A stretch of 64,000 nt of DNA from Amycolatopsis nalaikhensis. Lineage in GTDB: Bacteria; Actinomycetota; Actinomycetes; Mycobacteriales; Pseudonocardiaceae. A program made the translations under genes and the position numbers. The notes beneath the pieces are model-generated. The model was not told the DNA's origin and ran no database searches. It worked only from the letters and a program-made list of their open reading frames with translations. The stretch lies in assembly GCF_030264295.1 (NCBI RefSeq), contig NZ_CP127173.1, forward strand, positions 8,997,501 through 9,061,500. The letters are read 5' to 3'. Shown here piece by piece: positions 7,234 to 18,220 of this stretch. Position 1 is the stretch's first letter. Each line of letters opens with the position of its first letter.

Positions 7234-8904
7234 GCTCGTCCGTTCCATCGGGCAAGGCGTCCGCCGCCGCGAGCAGCTGGTCGTGGGCCGCGACCAGGCC
7301 TGCCACCCGCTTCGGCGGCGGCATGTCGCGGTTGTAGCTCATCCGCAGCACCTGGCTGCCCAAGGCGAGGTGCCATTCCCAGCGGTTCCGCCGGAAATCG
7401 GCATCCCCCCGCAATTTCGGACAGATCTGCCTCAGCTGCGCGGTGAGCCAACCCAGGCCACGCAAGCACGCGGTGGTCGACGGATCCGCGGAAACCGCCC
7501 GCAGGTCGGTGGACAGCGTGCCAACAGCGACGGCCAGCTCGCGCCACACCGGAAATCCCTCGAAGAACACCGATTCCGTTCCCGCGTCGATCCCGTACAT
7601 CAGCAGGTCGACGGCGAGCCGGGCCGGATCGACCGCCCAGTGCGCCTTGCCGAACTCGCTGAAGTCGATCAACGCCGGCGAGGGGTGGCGGCCCGGGTAG
7701 ACAAGCACGTTCCCGCCGTGGAGATCACCGTGTGCGATGCAGACGCGGCTCCGCTGCGGCAGGTTCCGCTCCTGGACGCCGGGCAGCCGGCCTTCGGTGA
7801 CGAACGCGCCGACATCGGCGAGCAGGGCCGACGCATCGTGGAGGCGGCCACCGCTGGGATGGGTGAGCAGCGGTGCGAGCTCCTCCATCGCGTGCAGCAC
7901 GAGGCACTGTTTGTAGTACGGCAGAGCGAACAGCGAGGGTGCGCTTCCGTCCACGTCCTCTTCAGTCGCCTCGTACAACCCGGCCAAGCAGTCGGAAAAC
8001 AGGAGGTCGAAGAGGTCTTCGACGAGCTCGGTGCCGGCCCGGAGCTGAGCCACCTCCGCAGTGGGACCGCGTCCCGGCCGAGGTGAGCACCCGTCGCGCA
8101 CCAGCCGTTCACCGGGCCGACCGGGCGCTCCGGCTGCAAGGGGACGACGAACCGCTGGGGGAGCAGCTGACGCGCGTGCAGAGCTCCCCGGGTCTCGCGG
8201 AGCAGGTCATCGGCCGCCCGGCTCACCTTGAGCACGTGGTGCACGATCGGCCCGCGCCGCACGCGCGCCGTCGTCGTGCAGACACTCGCACCGGAGGCGC
8301 CGGGGACCAGGCACTTGACCTCGACGGTGTCCGCGACGTCGTCGGTGTCCTCCAGCACGAGCCGATGCAGCTGCGTCAGCGTCGCCTCCTTGACGTCGAA
8401 CAGCAGCGCTTGGACGGCCGGATCTGTCCGGTCGGCGCGAACCCCGACTTCGACGACACTGCCGTTCCCGAGCAGGTGGTTTCGGATCGCTGCCGCCACT
8501 GCCCCGGGGCTGCTGCTCGCCGACTCGGTGCTGAACTCACCCCGGCGCAGCACCTTGTGCGCACCCAGCGCCTCAGCCTGGGAGAACAAGTCACGACGGT
8601 GTCGGTCCCCGGCGCTGATCACGAAGACGAAAGCCCGGGGAGCCACGGCGACGGCCCGTTCGACCAATTCGAGTCCCCTCGGCTCGTCGTCGTCGAAATC
8701 TTCGCGATCGAAGAGCAAGTCGATCACACACAGATCGAACGGCGGCTCGGCCGCGAGCAACCGATGTGCCTCGTTCGGATCACCGACCATCGTCCAGGCG
8801 ATCGACCAGCCTTTCGCTCCCAGCTGCTGGCTCAGCCGGAGGCTGACGGAGTTCCGGCTCTGTTCGACGTCATCGACCATCAGTCCACGGATGACGTGTT
8901 CCAT
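7211..8904 (-). CDS. receiver domain fused to phosphotransferase-like kinase, interrupted by a frameshift
   Basis: Two frames join into one protein of about 560 residues. The N-terminal frame (8904 down to about 8035) starts with a complete response-regulator receiver: acidic pair D11-D12, phospho-acceptor D62 in VIDLLFD, S97 and K117. A ~150-residue linker follows. The C-terminal frame (about 8040 to 7211) is an aminoglycoside-phosphotransferase/protein-kinase-like domain with the Brenner motif IAHGDLHGGNVLVYP and the metal motif ALIDFSEFG. Adding one base in the G run near 8035-8045 restores a continuous reading (SSG-AGTELVEDLFDLLF). The break may be a sequencing slip, a recent mutation or frameshifting. 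ATG 8904 directly follows the stop of the giant GHKL gene, whose 3' end carries an AAGGAG site, so translation is coupled. Exact family unknown; it may belong to the ternary-complex-associated conflict-system families (low certainty). Confidence 0.6.
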
Positions 8905-11900
8905 TCAGACTCCTTGCCAGACGGGCAGACCGATTTCGGTCGCGAACGTCCATTCGCCCTCGAGTGGCGTACCTGTGATCGAGCCGCCGAACGGGCGAAG
9001 CTTGTCGTCGAGCGTGCGAAGGCCGTGCCCGGGGTGGGTGCTGGGGTCCGTGGCCGTGTTCCGGATGGTCAGCAGGAGTCGCCTGCCCTCGGACAGGCCG
9101 TACTCGACGCGCACCCCGGGAGTCGCGGACGGCCGCCGGTGCTGACGGATGTTCGCGATGACGTGCGTCACGACCTCTGCGAGCAGTGGCGCGGGACAGA
9201 AGACCTCGGTCTGGTCCCCGATTTCGCGTCGGAGGGTTTTGAACTCCACGCCCGCCCCCTGGACGACCCGGTCGACGCGGGGACCGGGCACCACGGGCGC
9301 GGAATCCACGAGCTCGACGAACACCGCGGTCCGGCCTTTGTCGAGGTGCGTCGCCGTGAACATCCGGTGCCACCAGCGGAGCCGGGTCAGGAGTTCCCGG
9401 TGCTCCCTTTGCCAGTCCAGATCGTCCGGCGCCCACGTCCGTTCGACCATGTCCTCGAGCCGGTCGTGCACGAGCCGCAGCTCGGAGAAGTCGGCATCAG
9501 AGATCCCGGCCAGGAGCAGCCGCTGGTCGTGCCGTCCGACGCGGTCGGACACGTAGTCGCCGGCGATGATGTCGTGTAGGACCGTCATGTTCACCAGCGC
9601 ACGCTGGCACAGTTGCGTGCTGCACGACTCCCAGTCGGCCAATGCCTCCATGCCGCGCGCCTCGGGCGGTTGCGCGAAGACGAGGTCTTCGACGTAGTCA
9701 CGCACCCTGAGGAGCGAAGCCTCCATCCGGTGGGCTTGCACGTGCCGGCTGAGGTCCTCCCGCAGGAGCCACCACCCGTGCTGGGGGTTCCGCGGGCGGG
9801 GTTTGGCTTTCGCCTCGAGCACCGCGAGCAGTTCTTTGACCACGCCGAACGACTTTCGGACCACAGCCGTTTCCCCCGGGCCCGACAGGTTTTCCAGCCG
9901 ATCTCGACAGCGAATCAGGGCCAGCCGCATGGCGGCGTGGTCGGCTGGGATGTCTTCCAACGGGCGGCGGAGCAGGCGGTGGCACTCGAGGAAGAGCTGA
10001 TCGCTCAGCTCCCGCTCGTCGATGGCGACGGCACGGGCGACCAGCTTGGGCAGGAGGTCAACGAAGATCTCGGGTGCGGCGGCGGCCAGCACCATCACGA
10101 CCTGGGTGCGGAACCACGCGTGGCCGGTTTGGGATCGCCTCAACGCTGACTCGCAAATCGCGGCGAGGCGCTCACGTGCGGCGGCGAAGCGCAACGGCGG
10201 AAGCTTCAGCCAGGTCTGCTCGGCCGCCGTGAGACGCAGGAGGCTGTCCCTGGTCCACTTGGTCCTCGGCGCCGCCTCGGCGTCGGCGTCGTCCAGGCCG
10301 CCGATCCGGTCCAACACCTCCTGCCGTGCGGCGGTGTCCTCGAGCGCCCGCAGGAGCAGGCCCCTCCAACGCAGGTAGTCGGACATCTCCTCGGCCCGGA
10401 TGGGCACCTTGAAGACGTCGACCGGAACTTCGCCGAAGATCTCGCTCCGCGTCCGCACCCGCGTCCGCTCCCGCAGCCGTTTGGCGTGACCACGCAAGGC
10501 ACGCGGCGCCGATTCGGCGTACTCCTCGTAGACATCCCTCGTCTCGCAGAGCGCGCAGTCGGGAACTGCGGGACGCCCCAGGCTGCTCGTCGCGAGGAAC
10601 CGCACTTCGGCGGGTACTGCGGGCCCCGCCCTTCCGCCCCGGCGGGCACGCAAGGCGCTGACCGCGCGCAACGCGTCGGACTCCTGGCCGCCCAGCTGGT
10701 CGAGCAGGACAAGCGCCAAGATCGCGGACGCACCGGCCTCGGCGGCGAGCCGCATCATCTGGTGGACCGACGTGGCACTCAGCGCGCCCCAGTCGACGAC
10801 GACTACCGTTCCGAGCTTCCGGTGGCGCGGGGAGACTGGCGGGGAACGTCCACCTGTTCCCGGCGACGGCTCGCGGGATCGCCGACACGTCGGTGACCTC
10901 CGCGCCCTCCTCGACGAGAACCTTTCGGACGAGCTGGGCGAGCTTGGACGCGTAGTCGGCGGTACCAGCCGGGTACCAGATGCGGCAGCTCGCCAGCGGG
11001 TCCCGCACACCCGGGCTGTCCACATCCCACTGCAGCATCACGTCATGCACGCTGTAGCGGATCGCGGCGCACACCTCGTCGCTCACGCCGTTGCCGAACA
11101 GCAGGTGGTCGAGCTGGGGGTACGCGCTGAAGTGGCGAGCACGCGGAATGCTCTCGACGTGCCCGAGCCGCAAGGCATCGTCGTCCTCGGCGCACCACTC
11201 GAGCAAGGTTTCCTCGGTGATCGGGGTCCGCGCTGGTGTCGGCACCTCGTGGGGCGCGACCGGACGTCGGTGGATCGGGTTGATGTCGACGGGAGTTCCC
11301 TCAGGTTGCGACGGGACCGTGGTGTCGGCCTTGACCAGCGACAGCACGGCGATGTCGCGGTTGAACATCCGGATCGGGCCGGAGTGCGTCCTCGCGTCCA
11401 CCACGCAGACAACGGCCACGGGTACGACGCACTTACCGGCGAGCGCGGCCGCTGCCCGGCGGACGGTGTTCTCCGTGGAAAGCATGTCGGCGCAGATGAC
11501 GACGTTGGCTCGGCGAGGTACCTGCTCGCTGACGGGGATCCCGTCAAGGTCCAGGTCACCGGGCAGTTCGTAATATCGCCCGTCCCGATACAGGCACTCG
11601 CTCAGCTGGGCGGCCAGCTGAGCGGGTGTCGTCGACGCGCGCGCCACCACCAGGGACCGGTCGTGGTCCGTGGCCGCCAGCGATGCCTCCTCGACTGCTC
11701 GCGCCAGCAGGAACGTCACGAGGTCGAGTCCGATCGTTCCGTTCACCAAGCGCTCGACGTCGATCCAGCGGCTGGTCAGGCGCAGCATGGGTGTCCGGAA
11801 CAGGCCGCGCGACACACCAGGCCCGCTTTGCTCGATCGCTTCGGCAAGACCGTCACGTACGTATTCACCGAGTGCGCGCACCGCATCGCCAGCCGAAACG

Positions 11901-13693
11901 TGCAAGATCACCTCGCCCGAGGTCACCGTGATCAGGTGCGCGTGTTTGGCGAGGATCGGCCACAGCTCGTCCTGCGCCCGGCCGGCCTCAGCCCACAACC
12001 GGGTCACCTCGGGCACCGGCAGTGCTCCTCCGGCCGCCGTGAGCCCTTCCAGCACGACCCGAAGGCACGCCGAACCGCCACACCAGAAGGGCGCGCCGGA
12101 GGCACCGAGGACCAGGATCGGGTTCGGGGTCCGGCTCCTCTGCGTGAGTTCCCACTCCCGCTCTTCGTCGGCGTTGAGCCCCGCGACGAGGAGGTCCAGC
12201 AGACGCGGATCGGCGTTCGGGAAGACCAGGACGACCGTGGCCTGGTGCGGGGTCAGGCTGGCGACGTGCAGGGCCTGCGACAAAGCCGTCTGCACAGCGG
12301 TGTCGGACAACGCGTGGTCAGGCTGCCGGACGGGGATGGTCGCAACCACGCCGGCCGACCGTCGTCCTTCCTGCGCCAGCAAGGCCGCTTCGTCCAGCCG
12401 TGCGCGGTCGGCGTCTCCGATCCCGTGTTCGGGGTCGAACTCACAGGGGATTACCTCCCAGCGCGCGTCGGCACGGGCACTGGAGCGCCACTCCCACGGC
12501 ACCGAAAGCGCCCTGGTGAGGTAGTCGCGGATGACCAGGGTGACCTCGACGACGGTCCCCGGCGCCCAAGCCGGTTGCCGCTGGTCGAAGTCCTCGACCG
12601 CGGCCCCGGTGTAGACCTTCCCTATCGCCGCCGAGGCCGAGCGCGTCACCACGCTGCCGTGGTAGCTGCCGACCAACCGCGCGACTCTCCACAGTCCGAC
12701 CGCTTCGGCTCGCGCTCCGGTCCCTCGGCTGGCGAGATTCCGTTCGAAGGCTTGGAGCACCAGTTCCCTGGGGGGCACCTGAGCCCTCGCCGGGTCCGCG
12801 TCCGGGGACAACCGGTGGAGCAGGCCGACTCCGGAGTCCCCGACGACCACCTGCAGCACTTGGCCACCGAACCCGCCAGCCTCCAGCGAATCGGCCAAGC
12901 CTCGTTCGGAGCGCGGCAGGCGGCAGCGGCCGACGTAGACGTCGTCGTCGACCAGCACTGCCGCGATCAACGCGCGGGTCGTGCGCGGTGAGCCCGACGA
13001 GGCGTGCAAGCCGACGTTCTCGGCGAGCCCGGAAACGACGACATGCGTGATGGCTCGGGCGTCCGAACGCGAAAGCCCCATGTCAGTGAACCGTCTGAGC
13101 ACCTCCGGCAGGACCTCCGACGCGACCGGGCCGTGCGCGTCGACGGATACCCAACGGAACGGGAGGATCCTGCGCCGGCGCAACAACTTCGGTTCGTCGA
13201 GCGCCGCGGCCACCGGGCCCGCCTGGGTTTCCGGCCACGGCAAGCCGGACCGCGGGGCGGCGGAATCTTCCACCCGAACCGCATCGTCGTCCCAGTGGGA
13301 AGCGCGCAGGGCGTCGAGGAAACCGACGTCCCGCATGAACGCCCGGGCGTCCTCCCGTGCCTTGGCCTGCCGCGCGGTGCGCCGGCCAAGCCGCTCGAGT
13401 GCCGTCCCATCCTCGGCGGACTCGCCGATTTCTTCCGCCGCGACCGGCAGGACTCCGGTGGGCAGCACGACCGTGGCCTGCACACCGTCACGGACAGCGG
13501 CGTCCAGCAGCACGAGGGCCCGGGCGAGGGTTTCGAAGTGGACGAACTCGACGGACGCGAAGTCGAGCCGGAACCCTTCGGCGGCGACTTCCGGGCGCCA
13601 GCGGTGTCCCCCAACGAAGGGGCTTCCGGCGCCGCCCAGGCACATCTCCCATGCTTCGACAGTGAGCAGTCCGGGCAGCCGGTAGACGATCAT
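8905..13693 (-). CDS. giant double-GHKL ATPase / double phosphoribosyltransferase-like protein, one frameshift
   Basis: About 1,595 residues once one frameshift is bridged. Order: a STAS-like N-terminus (residues 35-80); a GHKL ATPase domain (~200-400) with N box VVSGLAENVGLHA and DxGxG box LQVVVGDSGVGL; a helical region; a PRTase-like core at ~735 (NVVICADMLSTENTVRRAA); a second at ~965 (TVVVVDWGALSATSVHQMM); a long helical stretch; and a second GHKL domain at ~1500-1590 (VVTHVIANIRQHR, then GHGLRTLDDKLRPFGG). No phospho-acceptor His region is obvious. The frames switch in a CCCC run near 10830-10840; removing one C gives a continuous protein. ATG 13693 is chosen because GGGGAG lies eight bases upstream. 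It is followed without a gap by the receiver-domain gene, its probable partner. I cannot match the whole architecture to a named family. Confidence 0.6.
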
Positions 13694-14182
13694 TCCCGAC
13701 ACTCCCCAGGAACTCCGGATGCCGGTTCCAGCGATGACAGAAAATCATCGAACGCAGCCACAGACCCAGATTCGTTCACGAGATATTCGCCTCACTCCGC
13801 TGTGTACGCAATTGTCCAGAACCTGTCCTTGACCACGAGGTCGCGACGCGGTTTTGTGGAGCAAACCCCGGAGCCCGGAGACACGCGCATGCCCACGGTC
13901 CGACCACGGAACCGATCGGAGCCGACGGCTGTTCCTCCGGGTTCCCGCCCTCCAGTCAAGCGCGATCGCCGCGGCTTCGGAACTCGCCTGGGATTCCCCG
14001 AACACGTTCGGACAGAAGGTGGCCGCCGCAGGCCGGGATCTCGTACGTTCTGGTACACGGCAAGACACTTCGCCGATCGGCCGTTCGGACCAAAGTCCGT
14101 GCCTCCGCACCGCAACGAACGTGATTAATCGCGAACAGTCGTTCGTAGCGGATCACACCGAAACCGAGAGGAGCCGCGACTC
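13694..14182. other. gene-free divergent control region
   Basis: The 489 bases between two divergent starts, richer in A/T than the flanks. No frame has the local codon pattern over a useful length. Several CGTTCGGAC/GTTCGTA-like words occur between 14000 and 14140, but I could not define a clean operator. It should hold the promoters of the giant GHKL gene and the STAND-WD40 gene. Confidence 0.5.
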
Positions 14183-17100
14183 GTGCCCGACCCGGAGTTC
14201 GACCCGAGCCTGATCAATGATCGCGTGGAATTCGGCCACACTCTCGAGGCCCTCTGCCAGCGAGCACGCCTGAGCGGGCGCGAAGCCGCACGCCGAGCCG
14301 GAATACCGGTGACCACCCTCAACGGCTACCTCCGAGGCCGCAACCTGCCACAGCGCAGCGGGAGCGAGGGCTTCATCGGGCTGCTGGAAGTATTGGGAAT
14401 ACATGACGAGAAGGCGCACGACGAATGGCTCGACACGATTGAACGGATCCGGCGACGACCCGGTCCCGAGCCGGCGGACGGGCCCGTACCGTACCGGGGT
14501 CTGGAGGCGTTCGACGAACGGGACACGGACTGGTTCTTCGGACGAACTCGTGTCACGAACCAGATCCTGAACCGGATCCACAACCGGCCTTCCCGCGGGC
14601 GCCCGCTGTTTGTGGTCGGTTCGTCCGGAGTCGGTAAGTCCTCCGTGCTGAAGGCCGGTGTGATGCCGGCGCTCGCCGGCCCCCGGGAGGGCAACCGCCT
14701 CGCACTGTTCATGACCCCAGGCCACAGTCCCTGCCTGCGGCTCGCTGATCTGCTCGGGGTGGACGGAGAGGATGTCTCACGGCAGCTCGCGGCCGATCCA
14801 GCGGAGCTTTCCCGGCACCTGTTGCATCCCGCGCTCCGCGAACGTCTGGACGACGAAGGCCATGAAGGCGCCGTGCTGATCATCGACCAGTTCGAAGAGC
14901 TGTTCAGCGCCGAAACCGCGGAATCGGAACGCCAGGCGTTCCTGCTGGCCATCGGCTACCTCGCAAACCCGGTCGCGAGCGGCGCCGCGACGACCGTCGT
15001 GGTACTGGGCATGCGCGTCGACTTCCTTCCCCAGGCCACCGACGACCTGATGCTCGCCGCCGCCCTCAACGATGACCAGGTGGTGATCGGACCCATGTCG
15101 CGAGAGGAACTCACCGAGGTGATCAAAGGGCCCGCGGCGAAAGCTCGCCTGTCGCTCGAGCCGGGTCTGGTCGATCTCATCCTGAGCGACCTCGCACCGG
15201 CGGGCTCGGCGGCGGCATGCGACTCCGGCGCCTTACCCCTTCTCGCGCATGCCCTGCGCATGACTTGGGAACGCCGGGAGCACGGGAGCCTGACTGTGGC
15301 CGGGTACCGGGACTGCGGCGGCATCCGCCAAGCGGTCGCCCAGACGGCGGACGCCATCCACATGCGGCTCGAGCCGGCAGGGCAGGATCGCGCACGCAGC
15401 ATTTTCCTGCGGCTGGTCCACACCGGCGACGCTCTGCCGGACACCCGCCGCCGCGTGCCCACCGCGGAGATCGAGGACGGCTCCGCGGACGACCTGTCCG
15501 CGGATGTGCTCGACCGTTTCGTGAACGGAAGGCTGCTCACCGTCGCAGAGGACGGCGTCGAGATCGCCCACGAAGCGCTGATCCTGGCGTGGCCGCGCCT
15601 CCGGACCTGGCTCGACGACGACCGCGCCGGTCATGCCCTGCACCGCAGGCTCGGCTTGGCGGCGCGGACGTGGCAGGAGTCCGGCGAAGACGGTGACCTG
15701 CTCTACCGCGGTGGCCTGCTCACGTCGGCGAACGAATGGGTGGGGCAACCGGGACGCGACGCTCAGCTGAATGCCACCGAACGCGACTTCCTCGCCGCTT
15801 CGAACGAACGCCACCTCGCCGAGCAACGCGATCTGCGCGCCAGGCGACGGATCCGGCACGTGCTGATCTCAATCGTCGCCGTCTGCGTCCTGCTCGCGAG
15901 CGCGATGGTCAGTTATGCGGTCACACAGTCGGCGGCCAGTGCCCGGCAACGCGACTTGAGCCAGTCGCGGGAGCTCGCCACCCAGGCGGACCGGTTCCGG
16001 TCGAGCGACGTTTCGCTGGCCGCCCAGCTCAGCCTCGAGGCGTACCGCATTTCGCCGACTCCGCAAGCGAGGGCGAGCGTCCTTGACGCGAGTGCCAGCC
16101 CGCTGGCCATGCGGCTGCTCGGTCCCTTGCAGGTGCTACAAGCAGTGAGTGCCTCCTCGGACGGCACTCTTCTCGCGACGGCCGGGACAGGCCGCCAGGT
16201 TCAGTTGTGGACCCGCCGCCCCGGTGAGCTCCCCGTGCGGGCGGGGCCGCCGTTCGCGGCGGCGGACGAGACAATCTTCACGGTGGCGTTCACCCGGCAC
16301 GGGAGCATCCTCGCCACGGGCGGTGGCGACCGGCGGGTGCGGTTGTGGGATGTGACCACACCGGCCGCCCCGGTGCCGCTCGGCGGGCCGCTGACCGGCT
16401 TCGGCAACACGGTTTACTCCGCGGCGTTCAGCCCGGACGGCACTCTGCTCGCAGTAGGTTCCGCGGACGAGACCATCCGATTGTTCTCGATGACAGACCC
16501 GGCGCACCCCGTTCTGCAGGCGACGATGACCGGCTTCACAGGGTTCGTCCAGGCGGTGGCCTTCGCCCCGGACGGCCGCACGCTGGCAGCCGGAGGCGCC
16601 GACCGCACCGTCCGGCTCTGGGATGTGGGAACGGCCAGCCGACCGGCGCCATTGGGCAGCGCGCTCGGCGGGCCGGTCGGCAAGGTCTTGACCGTCGCCT
16701 TCGCTCCGGACGGCCGTACACTCGCGGCCGGAAGCGCCGACAAGAACGTTTACGCCTGGGACACCGCCGATGTCCGGCATCCGGTGGCCGCCACGGCCCT
16801 GACCGGTGCGACCGGCCGGATCAACGCACTGGCCTTCACGCCCGATGGCACCACCCTCGCGGCGGGAAGCTCCGACAGCTCCGTCCGGGTCTGGGACCGT
16901 ACGACGGGCCGGGTCGTGGTGTCCCTGCCGCATCCCGGACCGGTCACCGGAGTCGAGTTCCTCGACGGCGGCAGCGCGCTCGCGAGTGTTGCGGCGGACG
17001 GCGTCACCCGCCTGTGGCCAGTGCCGGGCCAGCGAATCGGGAATCGCGCCAACAGTGCGCTGTCCCTGGAGTACGCGGGTAACCACAACACCTTGATCAC

Positions 17101-18079
17101 GAGCGCGGGTCTTCTGCCGAACACGACGGAACTGTGGGAGACGACCGATCCGGCGCGGCCAGCGCGAAGAGGCCGACCTTTGGTGAATCCCCACGCGGAT
17201 GACAACTTCTCGGGTTCGGTGAGCCTGAGCCCGGACGGCCGGACCGCGGCGACCGGACTCGACGACGGCTTCGTCGTGCTCTTCGACGTTACGATCCCCG
17301 ACGCCCCACGCGCGGTCGGTCCCGCTCTGCACGCGAGCGACAGTCTCGTCGAAACGGTGGAGTTCAGCCGGAACGGCCGCCTGCTGGCCGTCGGCACCGA
17401 CGACCGGCCGGTCACGCTCTGGGACGTGAGCGACCCGCAGTCGACCAAGCTGGTCGCGACGCTGCAAGGAGCGGGCAACAGTGTCTATTCGCTGTCGTTC
17501 AGTGCCGACGACTCCCTGCTCGCGGCTGGCAGTCTCGACGGGAAGATCTGGCTCTGGGACGTGAGCCGTCCCGGCTCCGCACGACCACTTCCGGCTCTCT
17601 CGGGCTTCGACAGCTACGTCCACTCCGTCGTGTTCTCCCCCAAGGGCCCGATCATCGCGGCCGGCGGCGCGGACAAGACCGTCCGCCTGTGGGACCTCGC
17701 CGATCCCGCCGCACCCCGCGCGCTCGGCAACCCGCTGGTCGGCGCGACGAACTACGTCTACTCAGTGGCCTTCAGCCCGGACGGCGGCACCTTGGCTGCG
17801 GGCGGCTACGACCACACCGTGTGGACCTGGGACATGACGGATCCGAGTGCACCCCGGTGGCTCGCCACCCTGACAGCCGCGCAGGACTCGGTGTTCGTCG
17901 TCGAGTTCGCCCCCGACGGGCACGCGCTCACGGCAGGAACCGCGGAGAAGGCGATCCGCCTGTGGGAGACAGATCCCGATCGGGCGGCCGAGCGGATTTG
18001 CGCGGCGGTGGGGCAACGGATCACCGAAGAGGAGTGGGCCCGCTACGTGCCCGGCCGGCCTTACGACCCGCGGTGTTGA
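14183..18079 (+). CDS. HTH / STAND NTPase / WD40-repeat membrane-anchored signalling protein
   Basis: A 1,298-residue protein. An Xre-like HTH (about 12-75) precedes a novel-STAND-type NTPase (about 95-500) with Walker A GSSGVGKSS near residue 150 and Walker B VLIIDQFEELF near 232. A single membrane helix follows at about 555-578 (ISIVAVCVLLASAMVSYAVT). From about 650 to the end lie roughly a dozen WD40 repeats (recurrent FSPDG..LA.G..D..VRLWD), forming one or two propellers. Such proteins are STAND switches that release an N-terminal module on binding a trigger. The HTH suggests DNA binding or assembly; no nuclease or other killing domain is visible. GTG 14183 has GAGGAG upstream. It is divergent from the giant GHKL gene and its HTH resembles that on the OtsA-like protein. 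Confidence 0.88.
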   Translation: MPDPEFDPSLINDRVEFGHTLEALCQRARLSGREAARRAGIPVTTLNGYLRGRNLPQRSGSEGFIGLLEVLGIHDEKAHDEWLDTIERIRRRPGPEPADGPVPYRGLEAFDERDTDWFFGRTRVTNQILNRIHNRPSRGRPLFVVGSSGVGKSSVLKAGVMPALAGPREGNRLALFMTPGHSPCLRLADLLGVDGEDVSRQLAADPAELSRHLLHPALRERLDDEGHEGAVLIIDQFEELFSAETAESERQAFLLAIGYLANPVASGAATTVVVLGMRVDFLPQATDDLMLAAALNDDQVVIGPMSREELTEVIKGPAAKARLSLEPGLVDLILSDLAPAGSAAACDSGALPLLAHALRMTWERREHGSLTVAGYRDCGGIRQAVAQTADAIHMRLEPAGQDRARSIFLRLVHTGDALPDTRRRVPTAEIEDGSADDLSADVLDRFVNGRLLTVAEDGVEIAHEALILAWPRLRTWLDDDRAGHALHRRLGLAARTWQESGEDGDLLYRGGLLTSANEWVGQPGRDAQLNATERDFLAASNERHLAEQRDLRARRRIRHVLISIVAVCVLLASAMVSYAVTQSAASARQRDLSQSRELATQADRFRSSDVSLAAQLSLEAYRISPTPQARASVLDASASPLAMRLLGPLQVLQAVSASSDGTLLATAGTGRQVQLWTRRPGELPVRAGPPFAAADETIFTVAFTRHGSILATGGGDRRVRLWDVTTPAAPVPLGGPLTGFGNTVYSAAFSPDGTLLAVGSADETIRLFSMTDPAHPVLQATMTGFTGFVQAVAFAPDGRTLAAGGADRTVRLWDVGTASRPAPLGSALGGPVGKVLTVAFAPDGRTLAAGSADKNVYAWDTADVRHPVAATALTGATGRINALAFTPDGTTLAAGSSDSSVRVWDRTTGRVVVSLPHPGPVTGVEFLDGGSALASVAADGVTRLWPVPGQRIGNRANSALSLEYAGNHNTLITSAGLLPNTTELWETTDPARPARRGRPLVNPHADDNFSGSVSLSPDGRTAATGLDDGFVVLFDVTIPDAPRAVGPALHASDSLVETVEFSRNGRLLAVGTDDRPVTLWDVSDPQSTKLVATLQGAGNSVYSLSFSADDSLLAAGSLDGKIWLWDVSRPGSARPLPALSGFDSYVHSVVFSPKGPIIAAGGADKTVRLWDLADPAAPRALGNPLVGATNYVYSVAFSPDGGTLAAGGYDHTVWTWDMTDPSAPRWLATLTAAQDSVFVVEFAPDGHALTAGTAEKAIRLWETDPDRAAERICAAVGQRITEEEWARYVPGRPYDPRC

Positions 18080-18220
18080 TCGGTGAACCCTGTTGTCGGC
18101 CGGACGGACCGGGTTGGGTAATTCCCTACCTAAGTCGGCTCCGGCGGCAAGATCATCGCGGTAAATTCTCGACAGCGCGCGCAAATCCGGCAAATCCCCG
18201 TCCCCACGAGGAGTCTTCCG

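Noticed and set aside
13004..14128. 374-codon plus-strand frame extending into the 13694-14182 gap
   Set aside because: It runs antisense to the GHKL gene and its part in the gap has no coding bias or motif.
14183..18079. Calling the STAND-WD40 protein an Avs-type antiphage effector
   Set aside because: It has STAND and WD40 parts but no nuclease, TIR or protease effector domain; the N-terminus is an HTH, so only a signalling role is supported.
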